From positions 1,448,710 to 1,512,709 of the forward strand of contig NMRA01000026.1 in assembly GCA_002633005.1 (NCBI GenBank): 64,000 bases of DNA, written 5' to 3'. The position numbers and the translations under genes were made by a program. Positions 34,837-46,965 of the stretch are shown piece after piece (the stretch's first letter is position 1; every line of letters starts with the position of its first letter). The stretch comes from Phoronis australis. Taxonomy: Eukaryota; Phoronida; Phoronidae. The notes beneath the pieces were generated by a model. It was not told where the DNA came from. It worked only from the letters and a program-made list of their open reading frames with translations, and did no database searches.

Positions 34837-37129
34837 AAGGCTATGCACTGCACTGATATTAGGCCTACTTCACATAGTATAAACCGGAAATTACCAATTC
34901 TCCTGTTAACAGATAGCTTAATTTTTGCACTTATTGGGAAAATTAACTGCGAGTGTGAACACCGGTCGGACATTTTTGAATTGATGACCTGGGTTAAGAA
35001 AATGTGGTCAACTTTATATGCGCCAAGAACTGGGCTGTATTAGACGGTAAAAGCGCGTTTTACATAAGTTACGACTGCGTTTGTGACTTAATGTTTGTTC
35101 TTGCCGAGTAATTAGTAAATCAGTGGTCAGGTGCTAACACTACGCAGGGTTGCACTTACTTAATGAATGGAAGATCTGTCATACCAATAAGTTGTTACGA
35201 TGCTTCACTTATGCTTGTGCATTAAGTTGTTTTGATCGTCTACTGAAAAAACAAGACAATTGATACTGACAAGAAGGCGTGGTTTGAGAAAAGCAATGGC
35301 ATCCATGGGCGGAATGAAATATCCAATTTCACAACGGTCAGGTCGAAATCAACCGTTACTTCTTGTGAAATAAGACAGATTTGTAGCCACTTCCGTATAA
35401 GCGCGCATTTAGGCACATACTCTTGTATGTGAAACTGCAGCTATATTCGAATTTAGCGCGCGGCGAGTTTATGAAAATATGTTTATTAAAGCGTTCATCA
35501 TCGCCTTCCGGTTGAGTTACACCCGTTGTTGTAGATAATTACGTGATTTCAATTAATGGTGAGATGAAAAATTGGAGAATTGACAAGAAATTAAAGAGCT
35601 CAGTTTTAGGCGTGCACGTGAGGACACTCCTTGTTTATGCACGGGAAAATTAGACGTGTGCCCCTGTGTGCCTTAAGTTCGTCGGAAAAATACGGTTTCT
35701 GTCTAGTATATGAGAATTGAATAGGCGTGCATCTGTCTAAACTGAGCTGATTCCCCGACGGGTGAATATCAAGTTTCAGATACTCTCGATAACCGGAACA
35801 TTTTACGTCAATATTGAATGTGACAGTCATTACTAATCAGTTGTGTTGTCGAGGGGAGGACCTAGTCCATTTACTTTTTACAGCTAGAGAATGCTCCCCT
35901 CAGCTCTACAAATTCCCATTTTTGTGCCATGCAGTGATCTCACATTTTAAAGTAAATTGCGTTACGTTTCATTTCTACGAAAATGGCGAATCTTGTATCT
36001 CGTCCTAACTAACAGTTAATGAGTCCTTGATGTTCAGCGTTAGGCAACTATTTTTTCTTGGACTACACCATATTGTCACCAATGTACAACTCGATACACT
36101 TATATATTTTGTTTAACTGATTGGCGTCATTCTCTGGAAAGAGGCGGTGACGCCTTCAGTCTTCAATGGCAAATATCATACTTTTGTCTAACTAATTGTA
36201 ATTCTCGAGGGAAATGTCGGAATTAGTGGTGTAACACCGTGAGCTCAGAGCGTTTACTTGAAACGAGATGTAAGAATACCCCGAGGACTATGCATCAAAA
36301 CTATCCATATCTGTCTATTTCAATAGTTGACACATTCTATTGTTAACTGGTAAAACATTCATGGACGTCCCATTGTTTTCAACAAGGTGTTATTCCGGTG
36401 TTTCTAAGCGCTGTCAAAATCAATTTTCCATCGACTACACGCAAAGCGCATATAGGAGATAAATTTTCTAAAGCTTGTTTAGCTTTCTGTTAGAGCGCTC
36501 TTGCAGTAATGAAAAGACACCATTCTATGCAAACCATTTTCGTCGTCACTGTTCTGTATCGCCATTGTAATTAATCACTATCAGCCCCGTTCGTTGAAAG
36601 TAAACAAATTACGTAATCAACATCAAAAAGTAAAAATTTATTTTGAAAATTATCACATGAACAGGTAGCATCCGTTAAGCATAAAAACAGTTCATTTTAT
36701 TACCATGCAAATAGATGTTGTTATTGGGTGTGCGAAAGAGATAAAAGTTCATACAGCTTTCAAATAATCAACTTCTTTAGAATTGCTCACCTTTTTTCAT
36801 AATTCCCAGAAGCCTTAACTATCCAAGATGCAATAAACTTGCGTAATTCAAAACTAGAAAAAGACATGAGTTGAAAAACCTAATGAAACCTTAGAAAGAG
36901 AAAATGCCTGTTGTTTACCCTACCTAGCAAACGGCAGTTCTTGTATGCGATTCTAGACATGCCAAACGTTCACCGACGCGAGACTAAAATAGTGGCAATT
37001 GCTACATCGCGTGATTCAACGTTTATGATTACGCCGACCTGTAAAACGCAATAATGAACTGGGAGTACTGGGTTGCGCTCCCTAACGAAGCATTATCGGA
37101 GAGAAAAATGATTTTATGAGACTGGCCTC

Positions 37130-37200
37130 CGCGCGGATTCGAACTTACATGCCCGGGGTAGCAATCTAACAACCCCCGGGGTAGCAATCTAATACTGTGC
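37130..37200 (-). repeat. tRNA-derived relic with internal duplication
   Basis: The minus strand has GTTCGAATCC followed by gcgcggaggccag, like a tRNA T arm and 3' end. Before it, ttagattgctaccccggg occurs twice, an internal duplication in the anticodon region. Not an intact tRNA. Confidence 0.5.
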
Positions 37201-37245
37201 TGAACTCGATAAATGGCAAAGCATTTTAAGCTTATTTAAAACTGC

Positions 37246-37590
37246 ATTTTCCGTGTTTAGCTGGCTAGAAATAAAAAACAAGAATAAACAAAAAAAACAA
37301 ACCGGGCCTTTTATTGTCATAATATCGGTCTCATAGTATCCTTAGTGTGATGGTGTACCAAACCAACTCAAGTCGCCTGCAGTGCTTGCTTGAGTCACTT
37401 TCCAATTTGCAGTTGGTTTTGGCCAACCTCATTAAACACGAAAACGTTTTCTTGAGTTAGGGTGGTTTCGTCGATGTTCTTGTTGGCATCGTGAATAGAA
37501 TCCTATCACGGTGACTATGTTATGAGACTGAATTTATGAGAGTAAAAGGCCTAATTTGTTTTTTTTTAACCAGCTAAAGAGGGCGAAGTG
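37246..37590. mobile_element. Family B miniature element, copy 2
   Basis: Ends gtgtttagctggctagaaa and, inverted, cctctttagctggttaaaaa. The inside has tatcggtctcatagtatcct and, inverted further on, gaatcctatcacggtgac. Confidence 0.75.
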
Positions 37591-38719
37591 TAACTTTAAT
37601 TACGAGTAAAGTTATCCTTATTTATTTCTGTGAAATGTGTGGCAAACAGGCGAGGTATGTAAGAGAATCATAAAAATACAAAGGATTTTTGTGATTTTGT
37701 AGTTCTGGTCAAAGATAGCAACTTCAAGAAGCTCGTCTTATCCAACGATAATCCAAAAAGGCTGTTTAGTCAGTAAAATCGATAATGCTCCGTTAAAGTT
37801 TAATTCTTGCAAGTTTGGTAGATCATGCAAGTCTTCGACACAACTGAGATATTGCTGCGCGAATCTACTGGCTTTCACACGCATGTGCTTTGTGATGATT
37901 TTGTTTTCACTCAGTTTATCTCAGAGTGGCAAATACCGGTAAATAAATGTGCTTATAATACAAGAACGCAGTAATTTGGTGTGTCATCATTACAGTTATA
38001 CACAGTTTTTCACAAGATTTAAAATGACATTTGAAATCCTTTGGGCTTCGTTCATGCGCTAATAAAGTAAATTAAATAAAGCTATGATGTCTAAAATCTT
38101 ACAAGAATAATCAATAACGAAAGTATCTGTTGAAGCAAGATCTGCGCTTAAGCTCTTTCAAAGCTGTCACTAATTTCCCTTGGTGTACCTATTATCTCCT
38201 CCTCTAAAAGATTTGAAGTCAGACACGTAAATTCTTCTGTTTTTGTAAATAACCTGATCAGCCACAATGTGACAAGAACCTATAAGAACAAGGGGTTAGA
38301 TAAGTTAACTTTCCTTCCTAGTTTGGGTGTTCTGTTACAGCGGCTGCAAAATTTTCGACGCTGCACCAGTAACAGCGTCGTTGCCCGGATGTCAATACTA
38401 GAAACCTTCTCGGCACGGCGAACACTAAAGACAGACAGGCAAGAGTAATATGACAAGCTCCCTTACTAATTCGGAGTCGATACAAAAAAGGCATTCTAGT
38501 AATAACATAAAAAGATGCATTAGTGGTGATCTGTCGTTAAAAAGGAGAACAGACTTATGTTGGTTGACCCAAAACTGAATACGTCACCTGTTGAGTGATC
38601 CGCTGGTTTCCTTTGTGCCACTGCCAGCTGACTACCGACCACCTAGCGGCACGCAGGGAATCAGCGAGCTGTTGCGGATGAATGCCTCCGGCGGGAGCCG
38701 ATACAAGCATTCTTCTAAG

Positions 38720-39080
38720 GAGCTATAAACCAGCGTTCCGTTCAAGAATCAAACATTTTGCTTAGACCACTTACCACTGTAAAATTAGTCTCAACGTGGT
38801 CCTCACTCAGATGAATTAAAGTAATTTCTGGGTTTGCATAAAGCTGACAGTTCGTTATTCGGGATGCTCCATAAAATGACTCGCCCCGGCGTCGGTGGCA
38901 AGCCAACTTGTAGAGACTTAACTCAAGAACTAACAAACGGTTCGAAGACCTGATACCATATTCAGTTTGTCTAAAGAACAATATGAGACCAATTTCATAA
39001 CAGTAAATGAACTAAATCAAAAGTTGTTTTTATGTGATTGAACGAGAGTTTACATAGCCGCTTTAAACACGTTCTAATGA
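38720..39080 (-). repeat. Dispersed repeat family A, copy 3 (inverted)
   Basis: The minus strand aligns with 2231-2530: tcttgaacggaacgctggtt, aaacccagaaattactttaa, and ttgttctttagacaaactga. It overlaps an ORF (38995-39303), which is therefore suspect. Confidence 0.75.
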
Positions 39081-39382
39081 AGGCTGGGCGCTGTGCCGGG
39101 CCGTCTTCGTAGCAGGCGACTAACTCGTCCAAAGCGTTAATCATGCTTGGCGATATAGCAGACTCGTGTATTCTAAAAAGATTTCTAATTTGTTCCAGAC
39201 TGATAACGATGACGAAGGTCACAGGGTATAATTGTTTAAAAAGCTTTCGTGGTGAAAAGTTGCAATTAATATCTATATAAACTGTCCTAACATGTATCAG
39301 CAAGAAATGAAAATTTCGAAAAAACTCCCTATCCTTCTTTAAAGCTACTCTCTGAGTTGAAATGCCTACTGCGACAGTCTAC

Positions 39383-39388
39383 TTTATT
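39383..39388 (-). terminator. AATAAA overlapping the stop codon of the two-pass membrane protein
   Basis: On the minus strand the end reads GAAGAATAAAGT, so the TAA stop lies inside an AATAAA. It may be a real signal giving a very short 3' UTR, or chance in an AT-rich genome. Confidence 0.3.
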
Positions 39389-40187
39389 CTTCCATTGAAG
39401 TAGTAAGAAGCGGCTGTTTTGAAATGACGTCTGGCGATGGACTGTCGTCGCTCCCAGTCACACATAAAGTAACAACATCCTCTCGAGAAGATCGCTTTGA
39501 GCTTTTACCACCTTCTTCACCCTGTGTTCCTAATTTGACCTGCGAAGAATGGAATTGCTTTTTATCAATATCTGCTGCTGAGGACGTTGTCAAAAGTTCA
39601 AACTCGTTATTCTCCGCAAAGGACGTTTCGGTCTCCAAACTTAGCTCCTCTTCATATCCTCCCACAGCACCTTCGAGAGGTTTTTCGTTTACTAGTTGCT
39701 GCTCTTGGGTTTTACTGAATGTGAGCAAAGACTCTTTCTCATTAGCGTCACTGAGACCTGAACAGTCAGTATTTTCGCCTTCCGTCGTCATTTTATTTTG
39801 GAGTTCATTTAATTTTCTTTCTTCCTCTTCTTGGCGACATCTGGCGGCCTCCAGGTTAGCTTCCCGTTTGGCTTTACGTATTCGTAGTTTGCGTGCTTTC
39901 AACGCAAAGAATACCGCACCAAAACAGAAAATTGCTCCCACGATCGCAATTGTTGGCCCAACGGCATGGCGCATGGGTGGTATGTCCTTGAAAACTCCAA
40001 CGAGCAGAGTAATAATACCGCCACATAAAATGATAAATCCAAAAGAGAACATTCCAAGAATTGTCCTCATTTGCAATAATGGTCTCGGGATGAGGTCATC
40101 TTCAACTTCATCATCAGTGCGTCCATGGGACGGAATGTAAGGATGGTGAAAACTGTATTTCACGGGGTGGTTGCGTCGACTCGGCAT
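39384..40187 (-). CDS. Two-pass membrane protein, PIRT/TMEM200-like layout
   Basis: A complete uninterrupted ORF of 267 residues; the ATG context is acaacaATG. Seen: a short His/basic N-terminus, an acidic patch (DDEVEDD, about 25-31), membrane segment 1 at about 45-66, a short KDIPPMRHAVGP link, membrane segment 2 at about 76-96, a basic stretch (KARKLRIRKAKRE), a charged Glu/Arg helix to about 130, and a long acidic Ser/Thr-rich tail. Two close hydrophobic segments with a VGP turn recall the PIRT and TMEM200 families, but I cannot assign an orthologue. Predicted site: a cell membrane with a large cytoplasmic tail; function unknown. The antisense ORF of 238 codons is its shadow. AATAAA overlaps the stop codon. 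Confidence 0.8.
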   Translation of the reverse strand: MPSRRNHPVKYSFHHPYIPSHGRTDDEVEDDLIPRPLLQMRTILGMFSFGFIILCGGIITLLVGVFKDIPPMRHAVGPTIAIVGAIFCFGAVFFALKARKLRIRKAKREANLEAARCRQEEEERKLNELQNKMTTEGENTDCSGLSDANEKESLLTFSKTQEQQLVNEKPLEGAVGGYEEELSLETETSFAENNEFELLTTSSAADIDKKQFHSSQVKLGTQGEEGGKSSKRSSREDVVTLCVTGSDDSPSPDVISKQPLLTTSMEE

Positions 40188-42431
40188 TGTTGTGAACCAA
40201 TGTTCAAATTATCAACATAAATTTCTCCTCTTTACCCACTCCTTGTATTCCTGCGGAAACCTAATCTTCTCCAGTAACGGAACACCAACTTACTCCGACC
40301 CGAACAAAGCACCAATTGCTGCAACGATTAAATTGTGACGTCGTCGGTTGTCGACAGCGCTATCCAAATCACCCAAATAGACTACTATTTGCTCGACCGA
40401 TACAATGTGCTACATTATTCATTAAATTTCCCTCGATTCCTGCCTGTCGATCATGCTACCTGTGGTTCTGACTCGCTTCGCTCCCCTGTGACATGTCCTA
40501 GAAATTGAAATCAATACCTGTCATTAAAAATGAATCGTAAGCTTGGATTCTACAACCCGCATTTGATCCTGTAGTGACCAAATCAAATGTATGATATTTT
40601 CGTTTGCACAATGCCTTGAAAACATATATCTCCATAACGTATGTACTGTTATCTCTCACCGCATTGTTAAACATAAAACTGAAGTTAACCATGGCGACAG
40701 ACAATGATTTTGAGAGCGCTATTAATGTCAGATTTTGAAATGTTGATATTTCTGTGAACTATTTTCCTCGATATTTATGACTTTTTCGTGGATAGTTAGT
40801 GCAATTTCGTTTTCCAAATGACCAGCGACGAGCAAAAAGACAACTAGTTGTTTTAATTGATTGGTGATTTTGGAACGTTATGGTATTCACACTTATACAG
40901 TCGAATGAGTGCTTCAGCTGTTGGTGAAACTAACAGAAATTTTCCATGGGAAACGGAAAACGTCAGAGAAAGCAATCTTTTTGGGTTCCAGTAGCCATAA
41001 ACGTTAAGTCTAGCGAAAAGTTCCCGTGTTTCGAGTTTCATGGTTCAAAGAAATATTGGCAATCTAATTGGAAATGACACCCTTTTATAACGTTAAAGTC
41101 GTGGAGCGTTCTTGAAAGAAATGAATTAAACAATTATTTATTGATTAGTCAACTAAAGAAAGTGAAATGAGATTGTAGACATGTATTTAGTCATAATAAT
41201 ATTCTGTTCTTCTGAGCACTTGCCGTCATCTCGCGTCACTAATCAGCGCTAAGGCGCCGCTAGCTTGCAAAACATATAAAGGGCATGAAACATGCAGGTA
41301 ATTAACCCTATGATGGCGACGCTTTCTGTAACAACACACAAGCATTGACGTGGCGACTGGGGCACAAACGGGCCATGCCTTTACTTCTGTTTATTACATG
41401 ATAAAGGACAACCACCGGTCGAAACTTATTTCGGTTTTGTGTTTGCCCCCACTTGTCATTGTAACGTGCACCCAGATTGCTATTCATTTCACCCCGCTTC
41501 TTTACCTCTTCACCCCTTTCTTCAATTTTGCGTTTGGTGCCACGGTTGAATACCTCTGGCTACGCTAGTGCACACAGGGTAAATAACACGTGAGTGCGAA
41601 GAAGTCTACTAATGAACCGCGTAAAGTTGAGGTTTGTTCATCCGTTCATTCTACTATTCTAACACTTTCCCGTTCCTTTGCAGCTTTCCATTGCCGTTGC
41701 TTATACGGTAGTAGTTTGATTTGCAAGCAAACAGTGAATGATGGTAAATCAATTTTATTGAAGAAGATAAATTCCTAACTATTAGACCGTATCTGATTTA
41801 TCTGGGATCATTTTACAATATGAAAATGGAGCCGGAGATTGCATTCACGTTAGGCCAGCTATGAAACGAATCCAGGCATCTAATATATTCTGCACTCTAT
41901 TGTGGTTGAACGTATGGTTGTTCCTTTTATAATTTCTGGTTTATTGTCCTAATATTTATTTTAAGTGATCTGTTTAGTGACTTGTCGCGTTTCTTTTGAG
42001 ACTTTCATCTTTGTAAGGAATACACTTGAGTGAAAATTTTCCACCCAGAAAAATGTTTAGGTACGCAAATCTGAAGCCGGTACAAATGCTCAGTACGTGT
42101 ATTAACCGTGAACACAAGGGATAGGTTTGGTCAAACCAACTATTAAAGATACACTTTCTCTTTACCCTAAACGGCTCAGGTGGGGGTGACAAGTTACTTT
42201 AATAACACAAAATATGCCTAAAATCTATTCATAATACGATAGGAAATGACCCCATCTCCAAACAGACTGTTCAGGACATGTGAAGGAAGTGCCAAAAAGC
42301 AACGAGTTTGGAGTACGTTGGCCACCCTTCCATGCAGCATGCATTAGTGAGCGCACTGATATCCTTCGTTCTAGATTTAACAAGTTAATTTATATATGAT
42401 AGAAACCAATTGTTGTCATGGCAAGTATAAC

Positions 42432-42560
42432 CAGTGGCGAATCTTGGATATCACAAGGGGGGCCAACATTTTGCCCGGCTTTAAGCATTTGCGCAAACCA
42501 CGATTGTAGATGCGCATAGCACCGAATGGGGGGGAGGAAATTTTTCTGTTTTTTCCACTA
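42432..42560. repeat. End of a CAGTGGCGRATC-type element
   Basis: cagtggcgaatcttggatat, then an aggggggcc tract; similar to the ends at 45281 and 48546. The other end was not found. Confidence 0.4.
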
Positions 42561-43514
42561 AAAATCAAGCATTTTCCTTTGGCTGCATAAACCAAAGGGA
42601 AATAATGTTTTATAAAACTACGCTCTTTGAGATTTCATCGTGAGAGTACCTTTCTTTTTTGCCAATTTTTTATTAAAAGACACGGTCACGTGACCCAATT
42701 AATGTCAGATTAGGATAAGGTTAAAAACGACATCTTTCTAGTTATATTTTACAAAACTATTTTTTTGTAATTTTATAGATTGGCCTAATTGCTTAAATGT
42801 AAATGTATAATGGCTGCGCGATTGACATTGGGCAAGACTGTCTCACCAAGTCAGGAAATCCGTGAGGTCTAAATTAACTGCTCCAGTACAATTCACAAGA
42901 TTTGTGCCACATGAGTGGAAATTACCAAGCTACATTCTTCATGGACGACTTTGGTTAGTTTGATTCGTTACGGACTGCTGTTTCTAGAACGAAATATGGC
43001 GACAACTGAAATGGAATGATACTGAGACGGCTGTTTGCGTCAACGGCATCAAGTGATCTAGCAGTAGTCAACTTGCAGTTGACGAGTCATGTCATGACAT
43101 GGCTCTGAACCTAATCAAGGCCCTACTGTCGGACCAGGCAGGTTCACGTTGAATACACCATCACCACTGTCATTCTCCTTCCTTGCTAATTGGTAACATG
43201 ATAACTGAACATTTATGGTGAAACGCTAAATCGACATGGAGTGTTGTAGGAAGAATTGATTTTTATGTATTTACAGTTTACATGAGCCATGCTAGGAGTT
43301 AATGCTTTGCATGCCATGAATTTAGATTGAACGAGCTGAACTAATCAAAATATCTCTGAATGGTAGTCTGACAAAATAGACTAGGTTGGGGGTCTTGGTA
43401 TATTATAGAGTCGTGAGAATCTCTATTAGTTATCCGTACGGGGGCCTTCCCTACAATTCACTGTCATGTGATACTGGTCTCAAAAGAGACGGATACGTGT
43501 CACGAATTTTTTGT

Positions 43515-43628
43515 AATAGTCACTTACTAGCACAATTAAGGGTCCCACATTTTGAGAACCAGTTTCTCCACTGAATCCAGGCATCAAACTGGTTCTCAAA
43601 ATGAGGGACCCCAGTATAAGTGACTATT
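43515..43628. repeat. 114-bp near-perfect hairpin, copy 2 of the hairpin family
   Basis: The left arm runs aatagtcacttac to attttgagaaccagttt; the right arm is its inverse with a small indel; the loop is ctccactgaatccaggcatc. The core arms and the loop match 2863-2936. ORFs on both strands read the same (VPHFENQF) because of the symmetry. Confidence 0.9.
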
Positions 43629-45280
43629 GCCCTTTTTATTTCGCGAATTTCTTGTTTCCACGAAAACAACGAAATACCTGCCGTGCACGTGTTTTCATCA
43701 CAGATGTGTAAGCAGCTCCAAATGCAACATGGAATGAAGTGACGGCTGTGTATAGTTATCCGAGTGTATCGGGTTACCATGTTTAGAAATGAAGAACCGA
43801 ATTGATTATAGTAAGTTATCATAACACGATTCAATTTCCACTTGTTTTATATTTACAATGCGTCACCATGGTCTACAGCTCTGTAAATGCGAACGGCGTT
43901 GAGAAATATACTGTCGAACTTTACATTCTGTGGTGAGAATTATGTACTAAAAACGTTTATGTTATGTGTTTCAACAGCAATTAAAATGAGTGCTGAAGTA
44001 CTCCAGACTTATGCGTGATCGTGTGTTTGAATCATCCACTTATAGATGGCGCACGTATCGCATTTCACGGTTGAACACTTATCGTTCTTGTAAACCATGT
44101 AAAGTTCCATTTACTACACAATTCACATAGTGTGACAAGAATTTGATATCATTAGACGGTCCAATCAATTCCTTGAGAATTATCTGTTCCTAAAAATGTT
44201 TATTAAACGAAATTGTTAAATCTGTGAAAAGCCAGTGGTGATATTTAAGTCTCAGTGAGAATCAATAATTTTGAATGGTTAAGCTTCATCTCAATGCCTA
44301 GGCCTTTATCGTGGAAAGTAAAGAGAAGGAAACACAATTAGAATACGTACTATGGTGCGACTACAAGGTACTAATGGACTTTTAAGCAAAAACCCCAGTC
44401 ACACATTACCGGTTCAGACGGCAGTTCAAGTAATACGCCCGGCATACTCCGCTGATGAACGTGTTAACTTCGCAATGAAGTTTGGAAGACCGCGTTCATC
44501 GAACAAAGGTTAAAATGTTTATTTTTTCGAGGCGGTGTTGGCGGTGGGAACACGGAGTAATCGATACTGTGGCAGCACAGAGCCACACGGCCGCGCTGCA
44601 ATTTACGTGAAGCATTCCAGCGCAGAGGCTCGCAGCTCCCTAGCCTTTCATTTGTTATAATCAATTACTGTTCTTTTTCATTTTTGTGGAAATATACACG
44701 TTGGCTGAAAAGGGGCCCCCGATGAAGGGATCAATTGATTGCAACTCCCTTCTACTTTTTGTAATTACACATGTCAATTTAGCCCGGCCGGAATAATTTT
44801 CCCCTTTGCTCCCTACGAATCCAGTTTTGATTCTTCCTTCACGTTTGCTATTGAAGGCCGCTTGTTCCGTTTTGTTGCCGGTCAACAGCGGTGTTAGACC
44901 TATCACGGAGCCCACATGAAGGCTGGTATGAAACACCAAAGGGTTCTCAAACGAGTACCTTTCTTTGCGTTGAAATGTGATTAATCAACGCGTAGTTTTA
45001 CTTAACTAACGCGCTCAGTGAGTTAGTTATTCGTTATGTCCAGTCAATGAAAAGGTACGTAATGGCGCCATATACTTGGTCACTTGGTAAGAATCTGCAA
45101 CATTCTTCATAAGGCCTTGCACCCATGTTGAAAGTCTTCCGCTGTTTTGAGGTTTGAGAGTGTGATTGGCTTATATGAACTGACTAAAAGTACGCGTTGA
45201 ATAAGCAAAACTACACGTTGATTAAGCACATTTCAACGCGCAGAAAGGTACCGTTTAAGAACCCTCTGGCGCTTACCATA

Positions 45281-45612
45281 GGCGGATTTAGGGGGGGCAA
45301 GGGGTCCGCCCTCACCCCTCGGCTGCCGCTAGCAATATGAAACAGCAACAGCGTGAAGGGTGAGGAAATATTGATTGAGTTCAGTAACTAGGACCCGTAG
45401 CGGATGGGGGGGGGGGGGGTTGGCTCAGACCCCAGATCGCAGCGGAATCGTGTTCTCATTTTTTTAATCCATCGATAGATTTTCTGAACAGAAGGTCCAC
45501 ATCCCAGGCCCCGCAACTTTCGGGCAGCCCTGTGTAGGCTACATACAATCGCGCTTTGCCCAATTCCCCGAAGCAACATCTTGGGCCCCCCTTATGGTAT
45601 CCTAGATCCGCC
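45281..45612. mobile_element. GGCGGAT-ended miniature element
   Basis: Left ggcggatttaggggggg; right, inverted, ggcggatctagg. The inside holds a run of 13 or so G at about 45405. Confidence 0.55.
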
Positions 45613-46249
45613 ACTTTTTCCTACTTGGGGCTTCATACGCTGGCACTTTGTACACGTACGGTGCACGAGCTATTTCAAACTATGACGGCCAATATTTTAG
45701 CGTTTGTCGACGGCCCTCTCGGTTCACTGCGGATTCATGCCGGATAATAAGAGGTTTTATAGGATGTTTAAAACACGTTACTCGGTGGTGTGTGGCCAAG
45801 TGTCACGGAGCCGCAAACTGCCGTCTGCACAGACAATTGATGTGTGAAAGGATCGACCTTCAAGGCATGTACATGTGTACACATAGGGAGGATCACGCGC
45901 AGTGAAATGTGTTAGCTTCGCGGAAGAAGTTACGTCAACGGTTGATATTGCAGCTCACTTCCGAGGTAGGATCGGCACTTTCGCATCATTCTCCGCGGCA
46001 TCATGAGATTTCTGTGCCAAAGGTCGGGTTACTGTCGAGTTTGTGAATCGCGATCTCGACACTTTTCAAGTGCCGAAATTCACAGCCTCTGCCACGCCGT
46101 CTGAACCGCCAATAATGAAGGGGGTCAAAGGATCTTTTGGCGAGCCTTCACTGCACGAATGGGTGATCTATAGGTCTGCAGAACTATCTTTTGGGAGATG
46201 GTACTGCTCCCTCAGCTCAATCACGTTAAAACGATACTAAACTCTGTTT

Positions 46250-46810
46250 TGATGATTTCAACCAATCCTCGTTCTGGCACCTGCTAATGCATCATTGACG
46301 TCAATCTTCCATGATAAAGCAAGAATCAACTAAGTTGGTCTTTTCTCACAGTTAGGATGTAAATCGCTAAAGGCTTATCTCGTGCTTGCGAATTTAGCAG
46401 ACTTTAAAAAGAGTTTTCAAGATTTTCCTCCAACTTTTTTAGGGTTGTCGAGGGATATAGAGCATTATTTTGCTTCAGAGAACTGGATGGGAAAGTTTTT
46501 ACTATCTGTTAATGGAGCAAATCCGGTTTGGTATAATTTAAAGGAATGCTGCCTTTTTGAATGCGCGGCGGCTTATGGCCAATTTGAACTGAGAACATTA
46601 CTGCATCTCCGAAAGTATTTTTAAAAAGATACTAATCCCTGTGTTGATGATTTCAACTAATCCTGGTTCTGTCACCTGCTGATGCTTGGTGCCAATCTTG
46701 AAAAATAACGCCAGGAATCAGCCAAAGACTCATAATCCCTGTGTTACATATTTGACATTATGGTCCCTGGTGGGTGGTCTTTCCTCACAGTTGCCGTGTA
46801 ATTCGCTACA
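46250..46810 (+). repeat. Direct segmental duplication
   Basis: tgatgatttcaaccaatcct at 46251 recurs as tgatgatttcaactaatcct at 46643, and agagcattattttgcttcag (46459) as agagcattattttgtttcag (46966). The second copy is broken by a SINE fragment. Confidence 0.7.
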
Positions 46811-46824
46811 AGCGTAAGTCACAC

Positions 46825-46965
46825 GTGGGGCCACACTGCTAGACCCTTGAGTCAGGTCTCTAGCTCCTCAGCTCGGTTTTAACTATATGTTAATAAAGCA
46901 AAAAATAGTTTCAGGTGATCAATGCAATGGGCCCACATGCGCGGCCTGCGCACGTCTGGGTTACA
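46825..46965 (+). mobile_element. SINE fragment lacking its tRNA head
   Basis: ccacactgctagacccttga through agctcctcagctcggtttta to gcctgcgcacgtctgg; matches 24157-24285. Confidence 0.8.

Larger units (their letters stand above)
28680..39383. other. Long stretch without a supported gene
   Basis: After the Rab40 3' UTR (to about 29.7 kb) I see only repeats (listed separately), AT-rich sequence and short chance ORFs of under 105 codons with no recognisable domain. Remote exons with little conservation could be missed by eye. Confidence 0.6.

Noticed and set aside
37130-37200. Functional tRNA gene
   Set aside because: Only the T-arm and 3' side look like tRNA, and the anticodon region is duplicated; treated as a relic.
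38995-39303. 102-codon minus-strand ORF downstream of the membrane-protein gene
   Set aside because: Its C-terminal part is dispersed repeat family A; the rest shows no domain. A small real exon in the first 60 codons cannot be fully excluded.
39424-40140. 238-codon plus-strand ORF
   Set aside because: It is antisense to the two-pass membrane protein, whose hydrophobic segments, start context and composition are more convincing.
44661-44939. 92-codon minus-strand ORF
   Set aside because: No domain or start context recognised; similar in length to many chance ORFs in this AT-rich sequence.
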